Assembly (NCBI GenBank): GCA_022885665.1
Contig: JAGQDJ010000021.1
Location: 248,001-312,000 of the forward strand
Source of the DNA: Triops longicaudatus
Lineage: Eukaryota > Arthropoda > Branchiopoda > Notostraca > Triopsidae
Direction of reading: 5' to 3'
DNA: 64,000 nucleotides
Shown: positions 45,293-58,300 of the stretch, in pieces
Numbering within the stretch: the first letter of the stretch is position 1
Layout: each line of letters opens with the position of its first letter
Notes under the pieces: generated by a model
The model's database searches: none
What the model was told of the DNA's origin: nothing
The model's input: only the letters and a program-made list of their open reading frames with translations
Translations under genes and position numbers: made by a program

Positions 45293-46384
45293 TTCTTTGA
45301 AAAAACACGTTTTAGCGATAACTGGCAATTAACACACACTGTATTGGTTAAATCTGAAGGGGAAGGGAAAGGGTAAAACGATGAACATGATATGTGACGA
45401 GGCAATGAATCAACCATTCAAAAAAGAACTGAGCTCACCATAGCGTGAGACATAAACGCGTCTTTTTTTTTACTATACACAACGCCCAGGGAGAAAAAGA
45501 AAAACGGAATTGGAAGCATTCAGGCACCGTACGGGCACATACTTTAACCAACTCAATAAAAGTGTGCAAGTGAAAAATTACATATTCCCTCCCTGGAGGT
45601 CAACTGATGCAATACATTTTCTTATTTACAGAAATGGAGCGCAGAACGGCCGCAACCCAGTGTTATTTCTAAGAGGCTCTCTCGGCTCACTTTTTACATG
45701 AACAAGTTACAAGAAACAAGAGGGAGTGAAAGGCTAAAACTGGTCATTGCGACACCAAGTGAATTTAAGGTTCAACAAAGAGGCCAAACGCCCACTATTA
45801 GATAGTAGCTTTCTTTCAAGAAAAAAGGTTTTGCGGCGAGTACACTATGAAACGCTCCTAAACGTTTTAAAAAAACGCTTTAAAATTTTCTTTCAAGAAA
45901 GCTTCACAAACTTGACTTGGTAACATTCACATTAAACTCCACAATTGAAAAATAAAATTCAAACCGTTTTCGTTGGCTATGCACTAACTTTTCAGTTAGC
46001 TTGCTCCCATGGGAATGGATAGAGAATAATGGAAAAGAAGCGATTCTACTCGCTAGTAAAATTTAAAAATAGTTCACCAAAAAAGTTCCTATAAGACAGA
46101 TTAAACCGCTTGTTTCACGTAGTGTTAAAGTCTAGTAATGGTTTAACAGACATCTAAAGAGACGTCTTACGGTTTTTGTAGCATTTGAAAGGGCTTAAAA
46201 GAAAACAGAAAGCTCGACTTCTTGGGAAAACGAATAATCTTTGGTATTCTTTTTGTAAGGCTTGGGTAAATTATCCACTGTTGCTTCCAAGTAAAAGAAC
46301 CTAAAGAAACTGGATGCCCCCCTAAGCCCAAGAACGATGTGCGTTTGATTTGCTTAATAACAAGGTGTCGGGAACTAAGTGACG
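45293..46384. other. Convergent intergenic region, WH2 gene to RIMBP
   Basis: 3' flanks of two convergent genes. A plus-strand AATAAA lies at 45554-45559. A TGACGTCA (46380-46387) overlaps the RIMBP stop codon. Short open frames (45510-45701; 46167-46388) have no domains and look like UTR or spacer. Confidence 0.5.
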
Positions 46385-49300
46385 TCACTCGCCCAAACCG
46401 AATTTCTTGAAGATTAAATCTTTGCCTTTGGTAAATAGTCCTTCAACAGGATTAGTGATAGCAGCACTGGCACTGGCAATTGCGCTACTGGTGGGAGCAG
46501 GCCCCGTTTTGGCATTCGCAGCACTTTGCATATTCGGTCCAGTACCGCTAGTGTTGTTTTGGCCAATCAGTGATAAATCAGGAAACACAGAAGGCAAACC
46601 CTTCATGGGACCTCTTTTCACGGTATTTTGTCCAGGACTCCCATTGTTATTCATTACAGGAACCGGTCCATTCGCATTAGGTTTTTCTACATTAGGATTA
46701 TGGTTCGATCGTCGATCTTCGAGATCCGAAAAGGACTCGTCGGCATGTAACCGGGGTCGACTACCATCTCTCCGCATGGGAGCTAATTGGTCCTCGTCTC
46801 TCGGTCCCAGTCTCTGTAGGAAATCAAGCAAAAATGATAATTAAACAAATTTCAGAAAATTCAATTCAATCAAATGCTTGGAACACAAACACGAAAGCTT
46901 CATAACATGAGACGTATGCATGCTCCGGGCTTTTTTTGGTGTTTTCTGGTGTGTGAGTTTAGGATGTGGGGTATTCGGAGGTATTGGTGCACGTGCTTGT
47001 GCAATAAGGATGCACCCATCCACGAACAATCATGCAAAGACAACAAACCCCCAGAAAACAAATTCAGAATAAGCGAGTTAGCTTCTACTCTAAGTCAGAG
47101 CATGAACCAAACTGAAGAGGAAAGAAGAGACTGGAACTAAGGTGTTACAGCCAGAACCTTACCTCGTGATCATACGGCAGCCTACGATCAACTGGAGAAT
47201 TGCGGTTGTCTGTTTTAGGAGAAAGTGAAAGAAACAAGGAAAGATACAGAGAAGGACATAAACAACAACCATGGAGTGCTAGAGCAGTTAAAATAAAGAA
47301 AAGGGGAAAATTTTTCAGACATTTCAGTTAGTATCATTCGTAGTTAATCCACAAAAGAGAAGGGTTAGTCTGAGTGGAAAATGGCAAAAAAACATTGTTA
47401 GTTAGCGAAGAATTAAAACAAAACGGTCCGAATTTTGGGTTCCAACATAAAGACACTTAAAATGAAAACAACTTGAAGTGAAAATCCCCCATTTTGGAAA
47501 TTAAACATGTTTAGAAGTTTTAGTCACTCTCTTGTTAACTGAACACTCGTGCAATGCAACCGGTAACACACCCTCATATATGACAGCGTGAAGGGGTGCA
47601 GCCTCCATGCCTTTGGAAACGGCAAAGGTCAAACTAGTTTGTCGAATAGTCATTAAAATGATTCTAGAAAACAACTGTGTTTTGCCCAACACTTTAAAAA
47701 AAAATCCGAAAGTATTCATATTCAAAAAATATCGAACACTTACCCTTCCGTCGTTCCATGCGTAAATTACCGCGTGGTGGAGGAGGAGGACCATCAGCAC
47801 CCGACAAACGTTCCCGATCTCTTTCCCGTTCCCGCCCCATCGATCGGTCACGATCATCGAGACCTCGGTTTCTGCGAGAGCTGTCGTTATCTGGTGGAGC
47901 TTCCGTGAGAAAGTTCGAAGGTACTAAACCACGCACGCCACGCAGTTCGCCCATGTAAAACCCGTCGTCATCCATATCTCCATACACATAAATAACGTCG
48001 CCAGTTTGGAAGGACAGTTCCACCTACAAAAGAAAAACAAAACGTTAACACATACGTAAACATACATATGTATCAGACTGGCAATAGACGCAAGCCTGCA
48101 CACACTTAAAAAAAGTGTAACACTCTTAAACTACCTCAGAATCGACATTCGGCGAAAGCTCTTGTGGGTCGTAGTCATACAAGGCAAGCATCTTTTTCAC
48201 GGGCATGTTGGCGTAAATATCTCCCCAGCGATCGCGCGAATGTGCCCCTCGAGGAGGTAAGCCACGCCTACCGCCTTTTCCGCGTGGATGCGAGTAGCCA
48301 TGGTGAGCCGGAGGACCATTTTCGCCACTTTCCTGAAAAACAAAAACATAAATGAAAATCCAACGTTCCTTCAAAACTGAGCCACTTTGTTATTGCTAGA
48401 AAGTAATTCCTTACCTTCAAAAGTTCTTCAGCCACTCTCTCATCGTCCACTTGTACTTCGGACACCATATTGCATGGCACATAACCGCACTTTCCTCCAG
48501 CTTCACCCCAATAAAACCCATCGGTGTCTTTATCACCACGGATCTGTTTTTCCGACAAAAGAGCGAGTTGGGTGTGAACGTGAAATAAAAAATAAATAGT
48601 TAATACGCGACAAGTAATATGAACCGTTACCTTAATCAATTGCCCTTCCCTGAAAGGCAATTCTTCTTCACAGGCATCGGGGTTAGGGGACATGGTGGGC
48701 GGATCATAGTCAAATAAGGCCACGAATATCCGAGTATCTGATCGATTCGGAGGGGGACGACGAACAGGGCCCTGACTTGGACCGGGACCAGCACGGCCCC
48801 TATTCTCGCGATCGTAGTAAGGGTCATTCCCGTACCGTTGGCGATCACCCCTATGAAACGTGAATGAAGTTACAGCTATATTAAAAAGTACTACACATCA
48901 ATACAAAAATTCTACTATCAAATAATCTCTACTTTCGAAGTTTAAATTATAAATATGTTTATTAAATTAATTACAAAAATCAGTTGTATTGAAAAATGTT
49001 TTTTTTTCTTTCCTAACGTGATAATGTAACAACAAAGTCTTTAAATAAATTTAGCCTCAACAGGCTATGTCTACGACGGTTTCATAGTGAAACAAAAATT
49101 ATAAATAAATTAAATAAAAACACGATAGTTTCAAAAAGTTTATCAAAGAACATTTTAGTGTGTCTATGAGATCTCATTACCTGTGATTAGGAGGTAAGGA
49201 CCTATCTCGCACCGATGGTGGTTCCCGTACTCGACCACGTGGCGCCCCTCTCCTTTCATAATCCATTGGTGGATACCGATCAACGGATCGCTCACTTGCC

Positions 49301-52300
49301 GAATCCTTGGTAATTTCTAGAAACACACCATTAGTAATTTCTCACAATTTCTAGGTGAATATAAGAAGCCTTTACCTATGGAAGGAATGACCTGGTTCGG
49401 TGGATATTCGCGATAATTGCCACGGTAGTCTTCCTCGTCATTATATGGTCGAGCCGAGTACCCGTGATCAGGTGGCGGACGCCGACGTTCACGCTCGTTC
49501 ATCGTATCCAAGGACTCCTAAACACATACAAAAAAGAAAATTTAAGCTTAAAGGCTTAAAACATTACCACAAAAGGCAAAAGATGAGAAAAAAATTACAT
49601 GTAACTAAGTGAGAAACGAAACGAAAAATGTAATAAATTAAACTCGATGAAAAGAAACGAAAGAGTCTGACAGTAAAGAAAAGAAGAAACGCTTACGGCT
49701 TTGTACGAAAGAACAGCGTTTTCGTAGACAGAATGCACAAACATAAAAACATCCTACTTGATCGGAAAGAGAGATATCCTCTGGCTCCTCCGCAATGTCA
49801 GACAACTCCGACGGTCTCTCATCGGAATCATTAGGTTCCTACACGCACGCAATACACACAAGCACAAACAAACACATAAATACAAACCAAGCGCATGCCA
49901 AAACTGTGAGAAAAACACTACTACCTTCAATAACGGGTACGAGTACGTCCACAAAGATTCCCGGGTGAGGTTTTCTTGGATTTGTTTCACCAAATCCAGC
50001 GTAATCGATTCTGATACTGACTCACATACTGCATTCTACGCATGCGAACCAAAACATAAGCATTCGAAAAATAATGCATAAACTACTAAATAGATTAATG
50101 AAAATAAAAATTGTAAAAAAGCAAAAATAAATAATACAAAATATCATACATTGGGATGGAGGTTAGAAAGTAATTAGAGTGCACCGAAATAGACTTACTT
50201 TGGTGGGTGGTCCCCGTTTTGTGTTACGTATTACGTTACTAGGGATTGGGGCAGGGATACTGTCAGCTGATTGGGTGTCTCGCGCTTTTGTTCGCACTGT
50301 TAACGCTTTGGCTTCAAGTCCTAGGAGACTGCCTATATCTAGCAGCGCATGGTCACCTGTGTTAAAGCATGAACGAAAGTTACTACCGGAAACCACATTG
50401 CGAAACACACATACCTGTCGGCGTATCAACGTCCGTGACTTTCTTTCCATCGGCATATACAGCATACCCAGTTACTGGCACTCCATTCGACGTACCGGCC
50501 GTGCTACTTATAGTTACAGGTAGCCATGTCACGAGCAAAGTTCCGTCCTGAGGACCAGCTTCGACTTGGACGTCCACAGGTGGATCCGGTACACCTATAA
50601 AATCAAACAAGATCTCGTGAATACGAAAAACCCGGAAAGGATACATTCATGCGGGGTCCATGCTAGGACTCTACAAGACACACATCATGCACCATGCAAA
50701 GTGAGTGTTTACCTCGCCATCCTGGGAAGGAGCACGCGCGAAAAGAAGGAATCATTAAATAAATTCTCACCAGAGCCATTTTATTATCAAGACATAAAAC
50801 TCTCAATTACCTTTGGGCAAAGTCCGGAACTCGACATGAGTAGCGTATTTTTCCTGGTCGTTAAGTAACTGTGCTGCAGCCGCGGCGTCATAATGTGGGG
50901 AACGAATGTTTTTGGCACGTACACTCACCCGGTACACCGTATTAGGAGACAAGCCTAGGGGGACAAAGATACAAAAAGCGATAAAAGACACAAATTTCCT
51001 GCAACGTGAAATTAAGGACCTTTTTTTGTTTGCGTTAAAAACGATTAACCTTACCGGATATGGTATGACGAAAGACTCCGGGTTTCAAGGTCCGCACTTC
51101 GACGCTGTTCACGCAAACGGTGTGCTGGAAATTACTGTTACTGGGCAACCAGGAGATAATGGCCGACGTCGTCGTAATATGAGAAGCTTTCACACAAGTG
51201 GGGGCTAAAGGCGCGTCTTTGCCTATCACCATCGTGCAAGCTGCATCTAACGAGGCGCGCCTCCGCGGAGTCACAGATCGTACGCTAATTCGGTGAACCT
51301 GTTCGGAAATAAAGAATGTCTGAAATTCAGCGAATCATACGATATCACGAAAAAATTCAAATAAATAAATGAAATAACAAGAGTAGAAAGAAAACAGAAA
51401 GTAAAAGAATGTCGATTAACGGGTAAAAATATACAACAAAAATAAAACGCGAAAAATAAAACAGATAATGAAAAACTATACGAAAACTAAAACTATACGA
51501 AATTTATTTTTCTTTATTTAATAAAAATAGTAACATACCTTTCCGGAATCGACACCCTCAATGAGAGCTCGTGTACGTTCCGATGCACGGACGGTCGTCT
51601 TTAGCACTCCGTCAACGTAGACATGATAGCAATCTATCGTGCCTTGCGACGCGTCCGGAGGATTCCACCCAATCACAATGGACTTGTTGAGCTGTCGTTC
51701 CAGAGTCAGTTGCTTGGGGGGCGGGACTAGCAGCGAAAGGAAGAGGGCGTCTGCAATCAAATTTGTTCCACGAAGCCAAGGAAGAGAAGGCAAAAAGGAG
51801 GGTATTGGGATAGTACGGGAGTGGAGGAGGATTCAAAGTGGGTAGAAGTGGCGGAGTGATTTGTAAAAACCAAAGCAAATGCGAGTTAAGGCATCGCACA
51901 GCGCCACGAAGTGTTCAGGAGAAGTGGGATGTTACGAGAAGACACGAGGAACAAGGAGGTTAGGGGAGAAAGGATAACTAAGCATTACTACGCTAGCCAA
52001 ACAAACTAATAGTGATAGAGCACTTCAATTTCATGTTAATACACGTGACACTGACAAAAGTGACTAAAAGGAATACGAGTCTAGCTCAAAGGAAAAGGGT
52101 CGGAAGCCGTTTTCACTCAAAAAACGACTACGGAAAAGCGACCAGAAAGAAATATGCTAGAAAGCATAAATACCTGGGCCTTCTCCACGTACTCCTAGCG
52201 CAATTTCTTCGTCTTCCAAGAAATCTTGTAAGTCCATAAGGCCCATGTCCATTGCTCTTCGAGCGGCTTCGTCTAAACGCGAACAATAAGGAAAATAATG

Positions 52301-55300
52301 TAAAATAACCTGAAGTACAACAGAAAGTCGCTACACTTCACCGTTCAGGTGCAAGGAAGCACACAAAGGAACATTCTGCAGCGAACTGAAATATAAGTCA
52401 ACCCAATACTCGATACTACGTACACTCAAGGAAGTTCTACCAACTTTCCAATGAACTAGTGACTAGTTGTACTAATCTGATATCTAAGACACACGTTAAC
52501 ATTATAGGGACACCTAAGTAGACGTACAATCCCAGGTTCGCCCTTGCTGCAACTGTTTCCTGCCCGCATGAAATGCCACTTGACTGAAACCTGCATCCAA
52601 GTGCGCTGGAATGGAAGGAACAAGGTTACAATCACGTGAGCCAAACATCGGCCACATAAATCACAACTGCCCCTATAGCCTCCATTCCTCATGTTCAAAG
52701 TCGAGAAACGCGTACAGAAGCTAAACTTACCATGGCCGTTAATCTCTTCTGGATTGACAGTCGGCTGGCCCTGAGTAAAAACTTCTCTCGGTAACGCGGT
52801 AGATACACTGTCGTCGGCTAGCTGAAGACCCAGAACAGCGGCTCGGTGGAATTCTAGCAAGTCTTCACCCACAAGTCGCTGAACCAAGTTGGAAGGTACC
52901 AGACCTCGACGTCCGTCCAGCAGCTCGCCGTCGTAGAACCCATCCTATAATAGAATCGGCAGTGATTCGAAATTAAGTACAAACTGTTAACAAGGCAGAC
53001 AGTCACTATAATAAAAATAATATACAATAATTCAGAAAATAAATTAATAATAATTATTACTATTATCCATCACGGCTATCTTAACAACCGAAATCGCCAT
53101 GTTAAGCCCTTATGACATCACAAGAAACACGTGGAAGAAAAACGTCAACTTCGTTTGACGTTCTTTATGTTTGTGTTTGGTTTATTTCACGCCGCCATAT
53201 GAAATATCGAATTGTGGGGTAATTTTCACAGGAAACGAGGTTTTTGCCATAATTGAATCCACAATAGCGGTTATTTAGCTCCAAAAATGGTCGAAAGGGA
53301 AAACTCGTAGATGCTTACCTCGTCCATGGTGCCCCAAATGAGCACGTAATCCCCAGCATGCAAAAGTAATTCGGCTTCAGGGTTCTCGTTTGGCGACTGG
53401 GAAAAAGGGTCATAGGAATATCGAGCGATGTAAACGTAGCATCTACCCTTGCCAGGAATATCTAACATGTCAGCTTTGCTCTCTGTTTCATTGGTATGGT
53501 AGTAACTCGGGCCTACAAAAATTCGGGGAACATGAAAAAATGGAAACCAACCAAAAACCAAAGTAAAATATAATAAAATAAACACATACAATAACTGAAG
53601 ATAAATCTGGTAGAATCTGTTTACAACAAATACTTTTATAAAGACTATCGGATATATTAGGTTTGTATATGTATCAAAGGCGTCTGGTATAACGAACATT
53701 GTACATACTCAAGATTTTTTTTTTCCGTTTTGAGTAGGTTAGTTATAACGAGATTCTACCAAAACAAAAAAGAACGAACATATTTACTAAAGCGGATTTT
53801 TTTTTTCCCTGCTTACCGTTCACTTCGACCGGAATGTTAGGTAGCGCCAGTGGAGGGTTGGTCACCGTGGGACCAACCATGGTGAAGGTACTGTACGCTA
53901 AGGAATTAGCGTGGTTTGTCAAGGAATTTACAGCATTCAGACCGGGTACGGAACTCAACTGTGGCAAGATGGGGTTGACTGTATTGACAAGGTTCAAGTT
54001 CAGCGGATTGAAAGCGGCCGTGGCCAATTGTGACGTAGGAATGGCGTGAGCCAGCGTAACTTGAGGTAACGGATGAGTTGTAACGATCCCACTTGTCGAC
54101 GTGAGAATGGGACTCAAGCTCTGAGAAGCGCTACTTTGGCTCAAATAACCTGAATCAACTCCCAAGGCTGTTGACGTCGTTGTGTTACCTAAGTGAAAAT
54201 TACGCAGAAATTCAAAATCGGTTAACCCATGCTAGTATGCACCTTAGAACACATTAGCCATTGCTTCCTGTCACTACAAGGTAAAATAATACTCACTACT
54301 TCTAAAAGTGACTAAATTCTGAGCGAACATGCGAACGCATTTTCTACACTGCATCTATTCTCTAACGGATTTGGCTTTCCCATCAAGGCAATTTCACGGA
54401 GACGGCAGATTTCCGTCACTAGACAACGTCTGACTTGGGACGTGGGTGCCGAAGCGGAAATATTGTCACGAAAAATAAAACACAGGAAGGCAAAAGGTGG
54501 AGGAAAACGCCTCTTACGAGTTCGTCTCATGTCCGTGCCCAGGCCGTACGTCATGGGAGGTACTGTAAGGTACGCCGCAGGCAAAAGGGGAGGCGAGGGG
54601 GCGGAGCTTCTGAAAAATCTTCCACCTGACGGAGTACGGGCCCCATCCGACAACCGCGTCCTGCTCCCTCGCCTCAAACGATTCCCACAGACCAGCACGG
54701 AGTCATCGTCGGCGAAAGTGACGGATTTGCTCGATCCGCCTGTTTCAGACCAACTTATCTGTTGTCAAATTACCCTTCCCCAAGTCATAAATAATGGCTG
54801 ACTACATCACAACCTCTTTCTTTACTATGGATATTAAGTATCAATCCACCAATGAATACTTTAACATTAGAACTATTCTGCCATGCTCATATTTACAGTT
54901 ATTTTTCGTATAATTTAAAATTAATAGACTAACAATTGTTTTAGACTATTCAATATGAATCTTTCAATAATTGCCGCATAAATTTGGACAAATTTTGACA
55001 AAAGAGAAGAAAACTCACCTATGGTAGCTCGAGACTTGTCCAACTCTGCCAGTACTCGGTTGTCCTGTTCGATTTTGGCCATAATGCGGTCGATTTCTCC
55101 AGTGGACCGGGATTCTCCTTTGTGAGCTAGTAAAGAAGGGTTGAAGCTGGGGTCATGAACAACGGAATGATGGCTAGAAGTGGCAACACCCACACTGACA
55201 CCATGCCCTGAAACCAATGCAGACGTAGATGCAGCGAGACCACGGCGAGATAATGCACCAGAATGAAACGTACGGACAGAAGGGGTGGCGGAAGAAACGG

Positions 55301-58300
55301 CAGCAGCGTGAGTGAGGAAAGCAGGCGTGGAAGAGGTGGCAACGGCATGTGAGGGAAGTTGGGAAAAACGCGTTTCACCTTCGGGGTTGGTAATGGCCAG
55401 ATGAGGCACGAGAGAATCCGTGTGAACGGGGGATAAGGAGGGTAAAGAGGGTGAGGTGCGCAACCTAGAGGAAGGTTCGTGCCGTGCCGACTGATCCAGT
55501 TTGGAATCCAGGATGAGGTTGAGAAGCTCCGAATCAATTAACAAACCATCGAGATAGTGAGCCGTGGAAGAGTCCACTTTAGATGAAGAAAGGCGAGAGG
55601 GAGAAGAAAAGCTTCCTGCCAAAGAACCAACAAGTACGGACGGTCACCGTCACCATTAAGCCACAACAGGACAAAAACTTGCTCGACACCACGAAAAAGC
55701 CCCATCCCACGCAGAAACAGAACCCAACACATGACAACTTCCAGATTACACAACAGTAAAATTTACCGGCACGCAAGTCATCGAACAACGGATCCGAAGG
55801 CGTCGCTCCGGGTAGCGGAGTGGTGCGAGAGACGTTCCCATTGGAGACAAAACGCAAAGAATCTGAAGACAATTAACAATAGGAGAATTAGGATTAACTG
55901 ACTCTTTACTTTCAAGTGTATAGGAGAATAGGGTCAATGTAAAACTTTTTTTTTATTCACAGCACCAACTAAACTGAATGTATAACCCCTAAATGTAGAC
56001 GTATCGTATTTCTTAGCAGCTCATAACAATTGATTCCAGTCTCCCACCGTTTATTTATTTTTATATTTATTTACGCACTCTTTTTTTTTAAGGAGGATTA
56101 TCAATGAAGTTGGCCTCAATATGGCCTTGGCTAAAAGGAAGAGTTACACACCTGGAGAGGAAGTACGCGAATCCAAGTCTATACCAGCATATCGGCTTTT
56201 ATTGAGACCAGAACCAGGAGCGTAGCCATTATCCAAGGACGAGGGGCCACTATGGTTTAACGATGACTGCGACAAGGACTGGGCCTGTGATTTCTTCAAC
56301 GCTGCCATTTCTAGCATGAGTTCATCATGTCGCACATTCTGTAGTTCAGCTTTCCGGTCGAATTCTCGCACTTTAGACTGGAAAAGAGAGCAACGCAAGC
56401 ATCTTGTGATAAATCTTTCCCAGCCAAACCAACAAGGTGGGTGGACATAAAAGAAACGGAATAGAAAAGTCCAAGATCTCCGCTGCACTTACTTGAAGGT
56501 TTTCGATAAGTACTGCAGCTTGAGCTTTCTCACTTTCCGAAGCTTTGGAAAGCAAAGCGAGTTGTGCTTGCTGATCACGTAGTTGAGCCAGGGCTTCTGC
56601 ATGTTGACGCTCCAATTCGCGTTTTTTGTCAGCGGCTTCCCGCATTTGACGCAATACATTTTCTAGCCCGGCCATTTTTTCGCGAAGAGAACTGACTTCG
56701 GCTTGGGCGGCTGTACATTCGGATTGCGCGGCAGTCAGAGAGGCACGCAGCGTGGCACATTCGCTTTCCGCCTGCCCAAGACAAGTGTTCATTAGCACAA
56801 TACCTTTAAGCACAGAAACGCTCATTATTCGGACAACATCACGGGAAACAAAATCAATAGGCACTTACGACAATCCTAAAGTCTGCTTGCCCAAAAAAGT
56901 GTCATGACGACAAACACAAAGCAATTATTAATGATTCGCTTAAATAATCCATGGGGTACAGTACTTTAAAAAGTTGAGAAGAAAAGTTTACCTGTTTCAA
57001 TTCTAAAATTTGCTTTTTCAGATCACTGTTCTCAATAGTTACTTCGGCATTCTTGTCTATCACGCGTGACAATTGGCTCTCCTAAATAAATAAAAAATAT
57101 GGTGTGAACACAGTGAAAAAACATCACTTGTTCAGCGTGGTTTACCAAATCGTTACACAACTGCTGTTGCTGGTGTAACCTTTCCGCTAGTTGTTGTTCC
57201 CGGTCAGCTTGTCTTCTTGATATTTGTGCCGCAGCTTCGCTTTGCTCACGACATAAGCATTCCAACTGCTCCAGTTGCTGTCTCAGCTGCTGGTTGGTTG
57301 CCTCTAACTCCGCGTAGCGACCGGCCTCTAATTCCGCGTGGCGCTGCACACCCTGACATGTGCATATAAAAAACGCCACATTAAACGCTTGCAGTTTACT
57401 TGAGCTTTTGCAACTATAGTAAGGATTATTAACGTCTTAGGATGTATTCTTTACACACCTCTGGCCCATTTCATATATAACACAAGTGAGTATTCTTATT
57501 TTAAATTCCGTAACTTTCTTTTTGCATGCACCAGAGAAGTTTGCGTGCCAACCATTAGTCCTAATTCCCGAGGAAAGTTGGCAAAATTTTTATTGTAAGT
57601 TTCAAGTTCTGTGTTATAGGAAACGCAGAATGGAAAATGATGATGGAGAACGAACAGAACGAATAATTCATTTAGGAAAGCTAACGTCTTAACTTTTAGA
57701 CAACAAAGCTACGCGTTCTAATCAAACATTCGATAAACAGGCATAAGTAGGAAATATTGCCAAGTTCTAAGCATCCGATAAAGTATAGCACATTAGAGTA
57801 GTATGTGGTGACGAACAAATATTACACTTAAGGTATCCTGGAGCACAATGTGTAATTGTACCTCAAATCGAGAGGTCACGTGTGGTATATTTCTAATGTG
57901 CTTTCAACTGTTAGGTACCACCGAGCAAATGCAAGCCAGAATTAAGTAATCGAACACGACGCGAATAGGCAAGTGAGTAAAAATTGCTCTTGATTAGCTG
58001 GTAAGAGCTCACAGTAATATCACATTTAACTTGTTTCCGGCTTAGATTGCTTCCACTCGCTGTGACTTTATTGGTTCTCCTTGAAGAGCAACTCACATTT
58101 AAGCCTTCACCAACGAGAGCTGCAGTCGTAAAGTGTTGGAACTAACAAGGCTCATGTCCCGAAAAACACACGCCACGTTCTGGTAGAATTTCTTGCTTCG
58201 ACTGAAAGCGAACTTGGGCGAGATGACTTGGGAGCGATCTGCGGCAGTTATTTCTGCAGAAGATAAAGTCATCGCGCATGTAAGCTTTTCAACCATTGGA

